Source: Candidatus Paraburkholderia kirkii (GTDB lineage Bacteria > Pseudomonadota > Gammaproteobacteria > Burkholderiales > Burkholderiaceae). Taken from it: a stretch of DNA of 64,000 nucleotides. This document shows, in pieces, positions 40,016 to 49,386 of this stretch (its first letter is position 1; the number at the start of each line of letters is the position of its first letter). The stretch lies in the NCBI GenBank assembly GCA_001189345.1, contig LFKV01000037.1, positions 1 to 64,000 on the forward strand. The letters are read 5' to 3'. The notes beneath the pieces were generated by a model. That model searched no databases. It worked only from the letters and a program-made list of their open reading frames with translations, and was not told where the DNA came from. The position numbers and the translations under genes were made by a program.

Positions 40016-40891
40016 TCAAGCCGGTTGCTCGGCCGATCCACCCGGCGCGGCCTGGAGGCGTTGCACCACTTCCTTGCGATAGCGGTTCAGCTCCCGCGCG
40101 GTCACGAACGAACGCTCGAACAGAATCGACAGATTGTGCAGGATGCGCTCGACGACCTTTTTCTCCCAGCTGTCGTCGAAGCGGATCTGATCGTCGAGCC
40201 AGCGCTCGAGCCATTCGGGATCGGGCAGGCGCGACTGCACGGTATCGCGCGGGAAGAGCGCCTGATTGACGTGCAGGTTGGTCGGATGCAGCGGCTTTTC
40301 GGTGCGGCGCGCGGACGCCATCAGTACGCCGATCTTCGCGAAGGCGGCGCGCGCCGTATCGCCCGCATTCGCCAGCGCCTTCTTCATGTAGCGCAGATAC
40401 GCGCCGCCGTGGCGGGCCTCGTCGCGCGAAATGGTTTCGTAGATGTGCTTGATGACCGGCTCGGTATGCCATTCGGCCGCGCGGCGATACCAGTGGTTCA
40501 GCCGGATCTCGCCGCAGAAATGCAGCATCAGCGTTTCGAGCGGCGGAGCCGGATCGAACTCGAAGCGCACCGCGTGCAGTTCCTCTTCGGTCGGCACGAG
40601 TTCCGGCCTGAAGCGCCGCAGATACTCCATCAGCACGAGCGAATGCTTCTGCTCCTCGAAGAACCACACGCTCACGAAGGCGGAAAAGTCGCTGTCGTGA
40701 TGGTTGTCACGTAGGAACATTTCGGTTGCGGGAAGAGCGGACCATTCGGTGATCGCGTTCATCTTGATGGTCTTGGCCTGCTCGTCGGTGAGCAGGGACG
40801 CATCGAACTTGTCCCAGGGAATGTCTTTTTCCATATCCCAGCGGACGGATTCCAGCGATTTATAGAGTTCCGGATAAAGCATGGTGTTCAT
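40016..40891 (-). CDS. ferritin-like diiron protein
   Basis: A 291-residue helical protein. Two carboxylate/His motifs, WFFEEQKHSLVL (E-E-x-x-H type) and ISRDEARHGGAY (E-x-x-H), fit a ferritin-like four-helix diiron site, closest in style to acyl-ACP desaturase or ferritin-like oxidase families. Substrate unknown. The neighbours are unrelated. The frame is intact, so it may matter to the organism. Confidence 0.8.
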   Translation of the reverse strand: MNTMLYPELYKSLESVRWDMEKDIPWDKFDASLLTDEQAKTIKMNAITEWSALPATEMFLRDNHHDSDFSAFVSVWFFEEQKHSLVLMEYLRRFRPELVPTEEELHAVRFEFDPAPPLETLMLHFCGEIRLNHWYRRAAEWHTEPVIKHIYETISRDEARHGGAYLRYMKKALANAGDTARAAFAKIGVLMASARRTEKPLHPTNLHVNQALFPRDTVQSRLPDPEWLERWLDDQIRFDDSWEKKVVERILHNLSILFERSFVTARELNRYRKEVVQRLQAAPGGSAEQPA

Positions 40892-41360
40892 AGTGCACCC
40901 CTGATGCCACTTATGCGACGTTATATCTATATCGACTCTCGGTTCACGCGTGCGGAAATGCCTTGTACGGGAACAGCCAAGCTTTCAATTCTACGCGGGA
41001 TTCGGTCGGCCGAAGACGAAAAGCGACAACGAAGCGCTGGAAATTGCGCCGCGGCGACGCATCGCGTCCCGCTGATAACACTGCACTTCCCTGTGCAAAT
41101 GTTGCGTGTTGTGCGTCTTATTCTACCGTGTGTGAGGAGCGAAACCTGTGCCTGAAGTATGTTCAAGTGGTGCCGAGTCTGCCGCCGGCACTACGCCGAC
41201 CGCGCAGTATGGCACGCCGGCGTGACAGCCGCGCTAGGCGCATGCCGCGCGAACGACGCGGCGCCACCTGCGGCCGGCGCGCGGACCGCGGCGCCGGCCG
41301 CACGCCCGTGCCAGCCGTCGAATCTCCGCGCCATTGCCCTCCATTGGCGAGCATCTTCGA
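40892..41360. other. intergenic region, possible remnant only
   Basis: 469 bp without a supportable gene. A GTG at about 41150 after GAGGAGCG opens 24 codons (MPEVCSSGAESAAGTTPTAQ...) and then stops; this may be the eroded front of a small gene. The segment nearest 40891 should hold the promoter of the ferritin-like gene. Confidence 0.4.
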
Positions 41361-42206
41361 TCATAGCACGGCAGATCGGCGCCAATCCGCGACAGTCGCG
41401 TCGATCGGGGTCAACCCTGCCACGTGACGCACGCCGTCGTGGAACTTGCGGCGCAGCGCCGGACTGCTTCCGCCGATCCAGCGCACCTGCGGCGGCAGCA
41501 GATTACGCAGCTCGGTCAGACCGTGCGCGATGGACTGCGCGGGCATCACCCCCGTGAACAACAGCGCGACGATGTCGATGCTGTGCGTCACGGCATCGAC
41601 GATATCGTGCAGCGTCGTCTGCAGCGCCTCGCTGAACAGATGTTCGTGATAAAAACTTGCAAGGTGCCCGCGGCCCACCCGTTGCCGACGCGCGCCGACA
41701 GCGGCGGCGCCACGTCCAGCACGAAGCGCTCCAGACCGTCGCGCGTCGCGCGCTTCAGCAGGCCGAAGCGAAATTCTTCGTAGGCGCTCGCGCGCAGCAA
41801 GGAAATCAGATGATCGAGCTCGGCGTCCGGGACGTCCTGGCCGATCCCCGAGCGCTCGGCGAGTTGCTGCAGCACTTCCATCGACTGCCCGAGCACCTTG
41901 CTCGGACGATGCCCCGCATCGAGCAGGCGCTTGACGAGCCGCAGCTTCGACACCTGCTCCTGCGGATAAAGACGCTCGCCGCCAGGCGAGCGCATCGGCC
42001 GCGGAAAGCCGTAGCGGCGTTCCCAGACGCGCAGCGTATCCTTGGTCAGACCGATTCCCTGCGCGATCGCGCCGATGCCCACCACCTTCGCCCCCGCGGC
42101 GCGCCTGGGCCGCGGGTTCGGGAAATTCCTCGCCATCGGAAAACGGCTCCAGATCGAAATCCTGTTCGAATGAATTTGCCATGGACAGATCGATGGAAGA
42201 GGTCAC
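41361..42206 (-). pseudogene. MerR-family B12-sensor-like regulator, two opposing frameshifts
   Basis: The start MTSSIDLSMANSFEQDFDLE (42206) and the end FYHEHLFSEALQTTLHDIVD ... RRSAVL (41361) are in one open frame of 281 codons, but the middle is native only in another frame: VVGIGAIAQGIGLTKDTLRVWERRYGFP (MerR helix-turn-helix with WERRYGFPRP) through GLERFVLDVAPPL. A 2-bp loss near 42098 and a 1-bp loss in a T-run near 41652 add up to three. The annotated frame therefore looks intact while the DNA-binding domain is scrambled. An alternative start at 42136 would give the DNA-binding part but a wrong C-terminus. Confidence 0.85.
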
Positions 42207-42437
42207 GTCCGGATCAATGCAGATAGCATACCCGACAGGAGGCTGGACAAAACCCGGCGTCGTCCGCCTTTCATCATAGACAAAATCGAACGATCGGCGG
42301 TGCCGGCATGCCTTTCATGCATGCGACGGCTGACGCGATTCGATGCGACCGAACGCATCGAAGGAAATCGACGAGCCCGGCGGCGCGTGGCGCGCTGCCG
42401 GGCGTTTCGTCGGAAGGAGCGAGTCTGAAGCGATGAC

Positions 42438-43214
42438 TTAAACAGGCTTCTTGCGCGGCGCGGATTTCCTCGCGGGCGCTTTCTTCGCAGCCGCGGTCTC
42501 GGGCTTTCCCTCGCCTGCGTCCGCGGGCGGGTTCGCCGCGTCCTGACCGGCGGCGGGCGGATCACCGGCCGCGCCCGCCGGGTTCAGCGGGCCGGTCATG
42601 CCGGGCTGGAGCATCGCGAGATGCGCGAGCTAGTTGAACTGCGACTGCAACACGTTCCACCAGCCGGCCGGATCGAACCCTAGCGGCGGCGCGGCGGACG
42701 CCTGCGCGCCCCGTCCCTCGCTTTCCGCGGCCGGTTCGGCGGCGGGCGCCTGCCCGGCCACCTCTTCCTTCGGCGCATCCGGCTTCGCGGCGCCGCCCAT
42801 CGGCCAGCCGGCGGCAGCAGTCTTCGTCTTCGCCTTCTCCGCCGCCACGTTCTGCGCGCTCTCTACCGAGGTCTGAGCGAACGCGCCGAACGCGCGCAGC
42901 GTCGCGAGCGTCGCGCGCTGCACTTCGAGCGCCTGAATCGCCGACTGCAGCATGTTGAGATTGAGCTTCAGCCACTGCTCGACGGCGCGCATGTCGGTCA
43001 CGCGCTTGTCGAGATCTTCGATGTTGGTGAGCGGAGCGAGCATGTCGGACATCATCGAGAGGGAGGGACCCACGCCTTGCCCGCCGCCCGGCATCGCGGC
43101 GGCGAACGGGTTCAGGCGCATCAGTTCCCACATCTTGCCCATCATGCCGGCATCGCCAAATCCGGGAAAACCGGGAATCGTGTAGGGCGGCGTACCGCCT
43201 GCGTTATCGGTCAT
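42438..43214 (-). pseudogene. phaM: PhaM-type polyhydroxybutyrate granule protein with in-frame TAG
   Basis: PhaM binds PHB granules and PHB synthase and, through a Lys/Pro/Ala-rich tail, DNA. The N-terminal part is intact (IPGFPGFGDAGMMGKMWELM, NIEDLDKRVTDMRAVEQWLKL). At residue 195 a TAG (complement of 42630-42632) replaces the expected Gln in QSQFNQLAHLAMLQ. The same frame then continues to TAA at 42438-42440 and ends KKAPARKSAPRKKPV. The premature stop removes the last 63 residues including the DNA-binding tail. The truncated 194-residue protein could still bind granules. Confidence 0.85.
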
Positions 43215-43253
43215 TCGACTCTCCTTGTTTCCTTGCGGGGGTGTTTGCGTGGA

Positions 43254-44092
43254 TCAGAACGGCGCGCCGCCCGGAAAATCCGGCGCGCGCCGCTCGCGCA
43301 GCGAGCGCAAACCTTCGTGCACGTCCGGTCCCGCGAAGCCCATGAACTCCAGCGCGAGCGACGTATCGAAGGTCGGCCCCGCCGCGCGCAGCCAGTTGTT
43401 GAGCGCGTACTTGGTCCAGCGGATCGCGGTCTGCGAGCCCTGCGCGAGACGATTCGCGACTTCGATCGCCTTGGACATCAGTTCGTTTTCATCGACGGCG
43501 AGCGACACCAGCCCGATGCGCTCCGCTTCCTCGCCGCCGCTCACCGGCTCGCACAGCAGCAGATAGTACTTGGCCCTTCGCCATCCCGCACAGCAGCGGC
43601 CAGACGATCGCCGCATGATCGCCCGCCGCGACGCCGAGCCGCGTATGCCCGTCGATGATGCGCGCCGACTTCGACGCGATCGAAATATCCGCGAGCAAGC
43701 CGGCGACCAGCCCGGCGCCGACTGCGGGGCCGGGCATTGCGGAGACGATCGGCTTCCCGCAATTGATCACGTTGTACACGAGATCACGCGCCTCGCGCCA
43801 GACACGCGCGCACGTCGAAGTCGTTCGCCATCTCCTTGACGAGCCCGAGATCGCCGCCCGCCGAAAAGCCCTTGCCCTCGCCGCGGATCAGCGCGACACG
43901 CGTGTCCGGATCGCGATCGATGTCGCGCCAGATGTCCGCGAGCTCGCGATGCATGTTGGCGTCGGCGGTGGAGAGGCCGCTCCTGTTGGCGCCGGTGCCG
44001 GGCATCACCACTTCGAGCACGCCATGCGGATGGCGGCGCAGCGCCAGCGACGCCAGCGACTTGTAGCCCGAATAGATGGAGAGATCGCTCAT
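43254..44092 (-). pseudogene. enoyl-CoA hydratase/isomerase, two frameshifts
   Basis: Crotonase family. Frame 1: MSDLSIYSGYKSLASLALRR to [25 protein letters not shown] (oxyanion-hole FSAGGDL). A 2-bp loss near 43805 moves it to [24 protein letters not shown] and [11 protein letters not shown]. An extra G near 43577 moves it to [22 protein letters not shown] and ends GGAPF at 43254. The catalytic half is present but cannot be made as one protein. Same orientation as phaM and the FAH gene. Confidence 0.87.
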
Positions 44093-44110
44093 GCCTTTTA
44101 GCCTGAAGGA

Positions 44111-44280
44111 TTAGCGCGCCTGGCAGATGCACTTGCCGTCGCGGATCTCGACCATCACGCACGCGCGCGGGTCGAGGCCGATGTGATCGGTGGGCGTCGT
44201 GCCGATCTGCCCGTCGGTGTCGGCAAAGTGCTCCGTGCCGCGGCGTCCGGCAAAGTGCAAGGCGAGGCTTGCGCGCATCG
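44111..44280 (-). pseudogene. C-terminal remnant of a branched-chain-type ABC substrate-binding protein
   Basis: A 56-codon frame ending TAA at 44111-44113: GRRGTEHFADTDGQIGTT, then PTDHIGLDPRACVMVEIRDG and KCICQAR. The HIGLDPRA..MVEIRDGK pattern is typical of the end of periplasmic LivK-type binding proteins. Only this tail remains, between the enoyl-CoA hydratase and FAH pseudogenes. Confidence 0.55.
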
Positions 44281-44322
44281 CATCGGGCTAAACCCGTTGC
44301 GATGCGCGTCACGCCGCCATGC

Positions 44323-45307
44323 TCAATGCTCGGGCTGCACGACCGCCTGATCGATCGCGCCGAAGATCGACCTGCCCTCTTCGTCGAACATCTCGATCTT
44401 CACGCTGTCCCCGAACTTCATGAACTCCGTCTGCGGCGCGCCGTGCTCGATGGTTTCGAGACAGCGCTTCTCGGCGATGCAGCAGTAACCGCGCTTCGCG
44501 TCCTTGTTGGAGATCGTGCCCGAGCCGACGATCGAGCCCGCGCGCAGGTTGCGCGTCTTCGCGGCGTGCGCGATCAGTTGGCCGAAGTGAAACACCATGT
44601 CGACGCCGCAATCCGGCTGGCCGACCTTCCTGCCGTTCCAGTGCACGGTCATCGGACGATGCACGCGGCCTTCGCGCCATGCGTCGCCCAGTTCGTCGGG
44701 CGTGACGGCGACGGGCGAGAAAGCGGTGGCGGGCTTGCTCTGGAAGAAGCCGAAGCCCTTCGCGAGCTCGGCGGGAATGAGATTGCGCAGCGAGACGTCG
44801 TTCGCGAGCATCAGCAGACGCACGCTCTTCAGCGCTTCGTCGGGCATCGCGGCCATATGGACGTCGGAGGTGATCACGGCGACTTCCGCCTCGAAGTCGA
44901 TGCCGTACGATTCCGTCGCGCACACGATGTCGTCGGTCGGGTCCAGAAGATCGTCGCTGCCGCCCTGGTACATGAGCGGATCGGTCCAGAATTCGGGCGG
45001 CATTTCCGTGCCGCGCGCACGCCGCACGAGCTCGACGTGATTCACGTACACTGAGCCGTCCGCCCACTGGAACGCGCGCGGCAGCGGCACCATGCACGCT
45101 TTCGGATCGAACGGGAACGTATTGCGCGCGGCCCAGATTGAGCGCCTCGTAGACTTCCATGAGCTGCGGCGCGTAGAAGGTCCAGTCGTCGAGCGCGCGT
45201 TGCAGCGTCGACACGATTCCATCGGCGATGGCCGCCGTGCGCAGATCGCGCGATACGACGACGAACTGGCCGTCGCGCGTGCCGTTCTTCAGTGTTGCAA
45301 GTTTCAT
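44323..45307 (-). pseudogene. fumarylacetoacetate hydrolase-family protein, frameshifted
   Basis: Starts MKLATLKNGTRDGQFVVVSR at 45307. After YEALNLGRA (about 45130) the frame breaks, and the native text continues one frame over: NTFPFDPKACMVPLPRAFQW, FEAEVAVITSDVH (metal-binding E/D), FGFFQSKPATAFSPVAVTPDELG, GSIVGSGTISNKD, KFGDSVKIEMFDEEGRSIFG. FAH-fold enzymes cut C-C bonds in aromatic catabolism. Everything needed is after the break, so the product is lost unless a start within the second frame is used. Divergent from the IclR gene 23 bp away. Confidence 0.87.
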
Positions 45308-45330
45308 AGAGCGGGGGTCGGTGACTTGAG

Positions 45331-46218
45331 ATGACGTTAAGGGAAATCTATTTTACGATGGTGGATCCCCTGGCTGTTTCCACGAGCTCGATGCGATCGA
45401 TCCCATCCGCCACTTCCGACGACGAAGACACCCTCGACACGAGCGACGCCGCCGAGGAAAAGACACGCTCCGGCATTCAGTCGATCGAAGTCGGCTTCCG
45501 GCTGCTCGACGTGCTCACCAGCGAGCCGCGCGCGATGATGCTGCGCGACCTCGCGCAGCGCGCGGGCATGAGCCCGGCGAAGGCGCATCGCTATCTGGTG
45601 AGCTTCTTGCGGCTCGGGCTGGCGTCGCAGGACCCGGTCTCCGGCCGCTACGAGCTGGGCGGATTCGTGTTGCAGATGGGCCTGGCACGGCTCGCGCGGG
45701 TCGATGGCGTGAGGCTCGCGCGCATCGCGCTCGCGGAGTTGCGCGACTGGCTCGATCAGACGGTCGGCATCGCCGTGTGGGGCAATCAGGGGCCGACGGT
45801 CGTGCACTGGATGGAGTCGAGCCATCCGGCGAAGGCATCGCTCAAGCTGGGCGACGTGATGCCGCTGCTCTCGTCGGCGACCGGCCTGCTCTTCGCCGCC
45901 TACCTGCCGCGCAGCAAGACGCAACCGATGCTCGACCGCGAACTCGCTGCTATGAAGCAGACGATGGCCGACGTCGAGCCGCTGATCGCCGATGTGCGCG
46001 AGCACGGCGCGGCGCGCGTCGAAGGCATGCTGCTGCCGACGATCCACGCGTTCTGCACGCCGGTCTTCGATTCCACCGGCGAGCTCGCGCTCGGGCTGAT
46101 CGCGCTCGGACACGAAGGCACATTCGATACGCGCTGGGGCGGCGAAATCGATTCCGCCCTGCGCGAGTGCGCGCGCAGCCTGTCGTACGAATTGGGGTAC
46201 AAGGCCGAAGAGCGCTGA
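45331..46218 (+). CDS. IclR-family transcriptional regulator
   Basis: A 295-residue regulator with an N-terminal winged helix (GIQSIEVGFRLLDVLTSEPR, LRDLAQRAGMSPAKAHRYLVSFL) and a C-terminal effector domain (VGIAVWGNQGPTVVHWMESS, SLKLGDVMPLLSSATGLLFAAYL, TGELALGLIALG). ATG 45358 (MVDPLAVSTSS, after AAGGGAAAT) is a credible alternative start. Divergent from the FAH gene, which it probably controlled; that target is now broken. One of few intact regulators in the window. Confidence 0.92.
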   Translation: MTLREIYFTMVDPLAVSTSSMRSIPSATSDDEDTLDTSDAAEEKTRSGIQSIEVGFRLLDVLTSEPRAMMLRDLAQRAGMSPAKAHRYLVSFLRLGLASQDPVSGRYELGGFVLQMGLARLARVDGVRLARIALAELRDWLDQTVGIAVWGNQGPTVVHWMESSHPAKASLKLGDVMPLLSSATGLLFAAYLPRSKTQPMLDRELAAMKQTMADVEPLIADVREHGAARVEGMLLPTIHAFCTPVFDSTGELALGLIALGHEGTFDTRWGGEIDSALRECARSLSYELGYKAEER

Positions 46219-46310
46219 ATGCGCGTGTCGCGCGGGCAAGGAACATCGGTCCGATCGCGCGTGTCGTAAACCCTTCCGCCCCAACCGCAACGCGCGCTTC
46301 TTTCCGCACG

Positions 46311-47430
46311 ATGCCACTGTTTCCGTTCCACCGTCCTCGCCCGGCGACCGGCGAGCCGCCCGGTGCCGCGCCGCTGGCGGCGCTGGGTGCTGGCCGCGCC
46401 GATCGTCGCAGGCGCACACTGGAGCGCGGTGCGTGGAGCGCGGTGCGGTGGATCGGGCACAATCGGCAGCCGGCGAATCCGCCGCCCGAACCGCCGCCCG
46501 TGCAGATCGAGTTGCTGACGCCGAAACCGGCCACGCCGCAACCGCCCGCGGCGGCGCCTGCACCGCCCAGGCCCGCCTCACCCAAGCCGGCCGCGCCGAC
46601 TCCGAAGCCCGCGCCCGCCGCTCCGGTCCTGAGCGCGGCCACGCCCCAGCCGGACGCCCCGGCGGCGGCTTCGGGCGTGGCGGCATCCGTCCTGGCCGCG
46701 GCGTCGGTCGCTCCGGCCGCGCGGCACAAGGTCGTGCTCACGACGAAAGTCGGCATGCTGGCCACGCGCGCCGGCCTGTCCGCGGCGAATATCGCGGCGG
46801 CCGTCGACGATTCGCTGAAGCGTCTCAAGACCGATTACATCGACGTCTACTTCTCTCACTGCGACAACGAAAGCACCCCGCTCGACGAAACCCTCGACGC
46901 ATACCGGAAGCTCATCCAAGCGGGGAAGGTGAGGGTGATCGGCGCGTCGAACTACACGGGCGGCCGCCTCGAAGAAGCGCTGAAGGTTTCGAAGAATTCC
47001 GGCTTACCAGATCCTTCAGCCGGAATACAACCTCTACGACCGCGAAGGCTACAAAACCGGTCTCGAACCGGTCGTCGAGCAGCACGGCATCGCGGTCGTG
47101 CCGTATTACGGCCTTGCAAGCGGCTTTCTGTCGGGCAAGTACCGGTCGAAGGAAGACACCCGGAACAAGGCGCGCGGCTCGCGCGTCGAAAAATATCTGA
47201 ATGAGCGCGGCCTGAAGATTCTCGACGCGCTCGACGAGGTGGCGAAGCGCAACCGCACGACGCCCGCGACGGTCGCGCTGGCGTGGCTCATCGCCCGCCC
47301 GAGCGTGACCGCGCCGATCGCCAGCGCGACCTCGGTCGGACAACTCGAAAGCCTCGCGGCCGCGACACGTCTCCAGCTCGCCGACGACGACGTGAAACTC
47401 CTCGACGAAGCCAGCGCGTGGCGGAAATAA
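46311..47430 (+). pseudogene. chimera: front of a Pro-rich DUF3108-type protein fused to an aldo/keto reductase tail
   Basis: The front (ATG 46311, MPLFPFHRPRPATGEPP) is the start of a membrane-anchored Pro-rich protein. An extra C near 46360 and a 14-bp tandem duplication (46420-46447) together restore the frame, so AHWSAVRWIGHNRQPANPPPE appears only piecewise. At about 46722 the Pro/Ala linker passes in frame into RHKVVLTTKVGM and SLKRLKTDYIDVYFSHCDN, the middle of an aldo/keto reductase. A deletion therefore joined two genes. A frameshift near 47005 moves the reductase end (ILQPEYNLYDREGYKTGLEP ... LLDEASAWRK) to another frame, ending 47430. Confidence 0.8.
46420..46447. repeat. 14-bp tandem duplication
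   Basis: TGGAGCGCGGTGCG occurs twice in a row (46420-46433 and 46434-46447) near the front of the chimeric pseudogene. Confidence 0.92.
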
Positions 47431-47787
47431 ATCTGTTGCATCAATGAGTTGGATGGTTCGCGGGTGTTGGCAGCGGTGCGGTGTTCTGGTAACACCGCAC
47501 CCGAATCGAGAAATGTGCCCGATTTTTTGCCTTCGCCGCTGAGAATGACAAGGTCAATGGCCAGCGGCGAACGGCTCCGAAATGCGCGTTCAGGTTGTTC
47601 TTCCGAAGGCGCACGCCGCTTCGGCGGTTGAATCTCAACTCTCTCTTTTCCGGCCTCCGTGGCCGCTTTGCTCGTGTCCGCCGCGCCGCGTCGTTCGGTG
47701 TCGTGTCCGGCGGACGATCGGAGTGCCGGGGCGCTGCGGGTTTCACCGCTGCGCGCTTAGAAATATGTTTAGCAAAACAGGATTTAC
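47431..47787. other. intergenic region upstream of rpsU with a strong hairpin
   Basis: 357 bp. It contains a perfect 11-bp inverted repeat GGTGCGGTGTT (47475-47485) / AACACCGCACC (47491-47501) with a 5-nt loop, probably the terminator of the upstream aldo/keto reductase. A T-run (GATTTTTT) lies about 20 bp later rather than directly after the stem. No gene seen on either strand. Confidence 0.5.
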
Positions 47788-47988
47788 ACGACCACTATCG
47801 TCCTCAAAGAAAACGAGCCGTTCGATGTCGCGATTCGGCGTTTCCGCCGCACCATCGAGCGCAATGGCCTGATCGCCGAACTGCGCGAGCGCCAGTCGTA
47901 CGAGAAGCCGACCATCGAGCGCAAGCGCAAGAAGGCAGCCGCCGTCGCGCGCCTGCGCAGCCAGATGCTGCCGAAAAAGATGCACTGA
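47788..47988 (+). CDS. rpsU: 30S ribosomal protein S21 paralogue lacking an ATG start
   Basis: S21 helps 30S initiation. The frame reads [18 protein letters not shown] then [40 protein letters not shown] and H. The expected start ATG is ACG here (47788-47790), consistent with a T-to-C change. No in-frame ATG, GTG or TTG precedes it; an in-frame TAG lies upstream and an ATT is two codons before. The product would be 66 residues against the usual 70, because a few residues are missing near AAAV. Burkholderia usually have several rpsU copies, so decay of one is tolerable. It may start weakly at ACG or ATT. Confidence 0.75.
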   Translation, partial: TTTIVLKENEPFDVAIRRFRRTIERNGLIAELRERQSYEKPTIERKRKKAAAVARLRSQMLPKKMH

Positions 47989-47997
47989 GCATCTTGC

Positions 47998-48068
47998 GCC
48001 GGCGAGGATCGCATCCTCGCCGGCATGGCAAAACGGCGGTGCGCCCTTACGGGTCGCACCGCCGTTTT
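47998..48068 (+). terminator. double hairpin terminator after rpsU
   Basis: First stem GCCGGCGAGGAT/ATCCTCGCCGGC (47998-48024, 12 bp, 3-nt loop). Second stem AAAACGGCGGTGCG/CGCACCGCCGTTTT (48030-48043 with 48055-48068, 14 bp), followed by GTTTGTT. The second is a strong bidirectional intrinsic terminator shared with the convergent downstream gene. Confidence 0.88.
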
Positions 48069-48104
48069 GTTTGTTCGTTGCGTGAGCTGCTCGAGCCGAC
48101 GAGC

Positions 48105-48480
48105 TCAGAGGAATGCGTGCCGCTTGCCGAGCGCCGCGAGTAGATGCGGCCACTCTTCGATGTCGGCATCGTCGTGAACCTGCTCCAGCTCGATCAGCAG
48201 ATCAATGATGTTGGGATCGTAAGCATTCACGTTCGACGCATAGAGCGCCTGCAGCAGCTTGCCGTCCTGCGCGTGCCGATAGTACGAAATGCCGACGCCT
48301 TCCAGCTCCGGCTCATACAGATCGTCGCGCACGAGCGAGCCGATCGCGCATTTGCGGCCTTCCGCGCTGCGCAGCCGGCACGAACCGTTGTCGTCTTCCG
48401 AGACCGCGCGCTGCATCAGCAGATGCGAGCTGACGCGCTCGTAGATTTCCTTCGGGCTAAATCGTGATAGGGCTCAACAT
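48105..48480 (-). pseudogene. uncharacterised protein, paralogue A, frameshifted near its start
   Basis: I do not recognise a named family. The start MLSPITI (ATG 48480) runs into TAG because of an extra T in a TTT run near 48458; dropping one T gives MLSPITISPKEIYERVSSHL. The rest is intact: LLMQRAVSEDDNGSCRLRSA, EGRKCAIGSLVRDDLYEPEL, EGVGISYYRHAQ, and ALYASNVNAYDPNIIDLLIE then LEQVHDDADIEEWPHLLAAL. Two conserved Cys flank an Arg-rich loop. It is clearly related to the next gene: the C-AIG-L, EGV and LEQVHD...W patterns recur. Convergent with rpsU. Confidence 0.7.
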
Positions 48481-48497
48481 CACAGCACCCGCAAGGC

Positions 48498-48922
48498 TCA
48501 GGCAGCCGTTTTCAGGAACTCGGCGGAAAGGCCGAATTGACGCGCGATCGTGTGAGGCGCTCGCGCCATTCCCATTTGCCGAAGACGTCGTGCACGTTCT
48601 GCAGACAGGAGAGCAATTCGACGGTGTTGGGATCGAACACGTTGATGTGCGCGCGAAGAAGCGCGCGCTTGAGCGCCGCAACGCCGACGTCCATGTATGC
48701 GGGGATTTGCTCGGACGGCCTCGCGATGTAGCGGATGGGCACGCCTTCCATCGCGGTGACGTAGTCGCGCGGCTTGATGAAGCGGCCAACGGGGCAGCCG
48801 CCGCAGTACCCACGGTAGGCACCGCCTCCGTGCGGCAGCAAGGCCGCTTGCCCTTGCCCGAAAAGATGCTGTACTGCGCTGTCGAAAATCTCCTGATGGG
48901 TCAGGAAGTTCAAGCTTTTCAT
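48498..48922 (-). pseudogene. uncharacterised protein, paralogue B, frameshifted near its end
   Basis: Paralogue of the neighbour downstream, 17 bp apart. It starts MKSLNFLTHQEIFDSAVQHL at 48922 and contains YRGYCGGCPVGRFI (C-x-x-C), YVTAMEGVPIRYI, YMDVGVAALKRALLRAHINV and LQNVHDVFGKWEWRERLT. A 1-bp loss near 48545 then breaks the frame; the native end AIARQFGLSAEFLKTAA and TGA at 48498 lie in the next frame. Function unknown. The Cys motif and tandem pairing next to rpsU are the only hints. Both copies are broken by single-base indels. Confidence 0.7.
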
Positions 48923-49386
48923 GATCTTCTCCCCTGCGCCCCTGCGCAGCGGCCATGCGTTTGAATATTCGAGAACCTGCACCGGCTGCACCGGAACGGC
49001 GGCGTCGTTGCGAATCTGGCGCAACCTGAATAAACGCTTCGCCGCCGGACACTGCTTCGAACACGGCGGTTTTCCCGGCCTGGGCGCTCAGTCTCGCCTC
49101 GCCCTGTATGCTCGCGTCGGATTTCTACACGCTATGAACGATCCGTACACCGTCAGTTATAATGGTTCGGTCCGGTAAAAAGGTGCGCCAGCGCACGCAA
49201 GGACGCCATTCTTACACGTGCTGCACGTTTATGCAGTGCGGAAAAAACCTTTAAAACTCCTTGCCCATCCTGCATTTGCGCGTGCTTCACTGCAAAAAAA
49301 CGTTTCTATCGGGATTTACCCTACGTTGCATGCTTTACGCGCAAAGATGTTGTCAAAAAGCAAAAATCTTCCATAGGGAAGTGGCT
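48923..49386. other. intergenic region between paralogue B and tag
   Basis: 464 bp, less GC-rich than the genes around it, with several A- and T-runs at 49230-49400. It should hold the promoter of the paralogue pair (minus). I see no gene, RNA or clear terminator. Confidence 0.4.

Noticed and set aside
16643-42632. Genome-wide recoding of TAG as an amino acid
   Set aside because: TAG is used as a normal terminator at 12939-12941, and the affected genes also suffer other decay; nonsense mutation is simpler.
45777-47204. 475-codon open frame overlapping IclR and the chimera
   Set aside because: Its first part is the wrong frame of IclR; only the section after about 46440 is meaningful and belongs to the fusion pseudogene.
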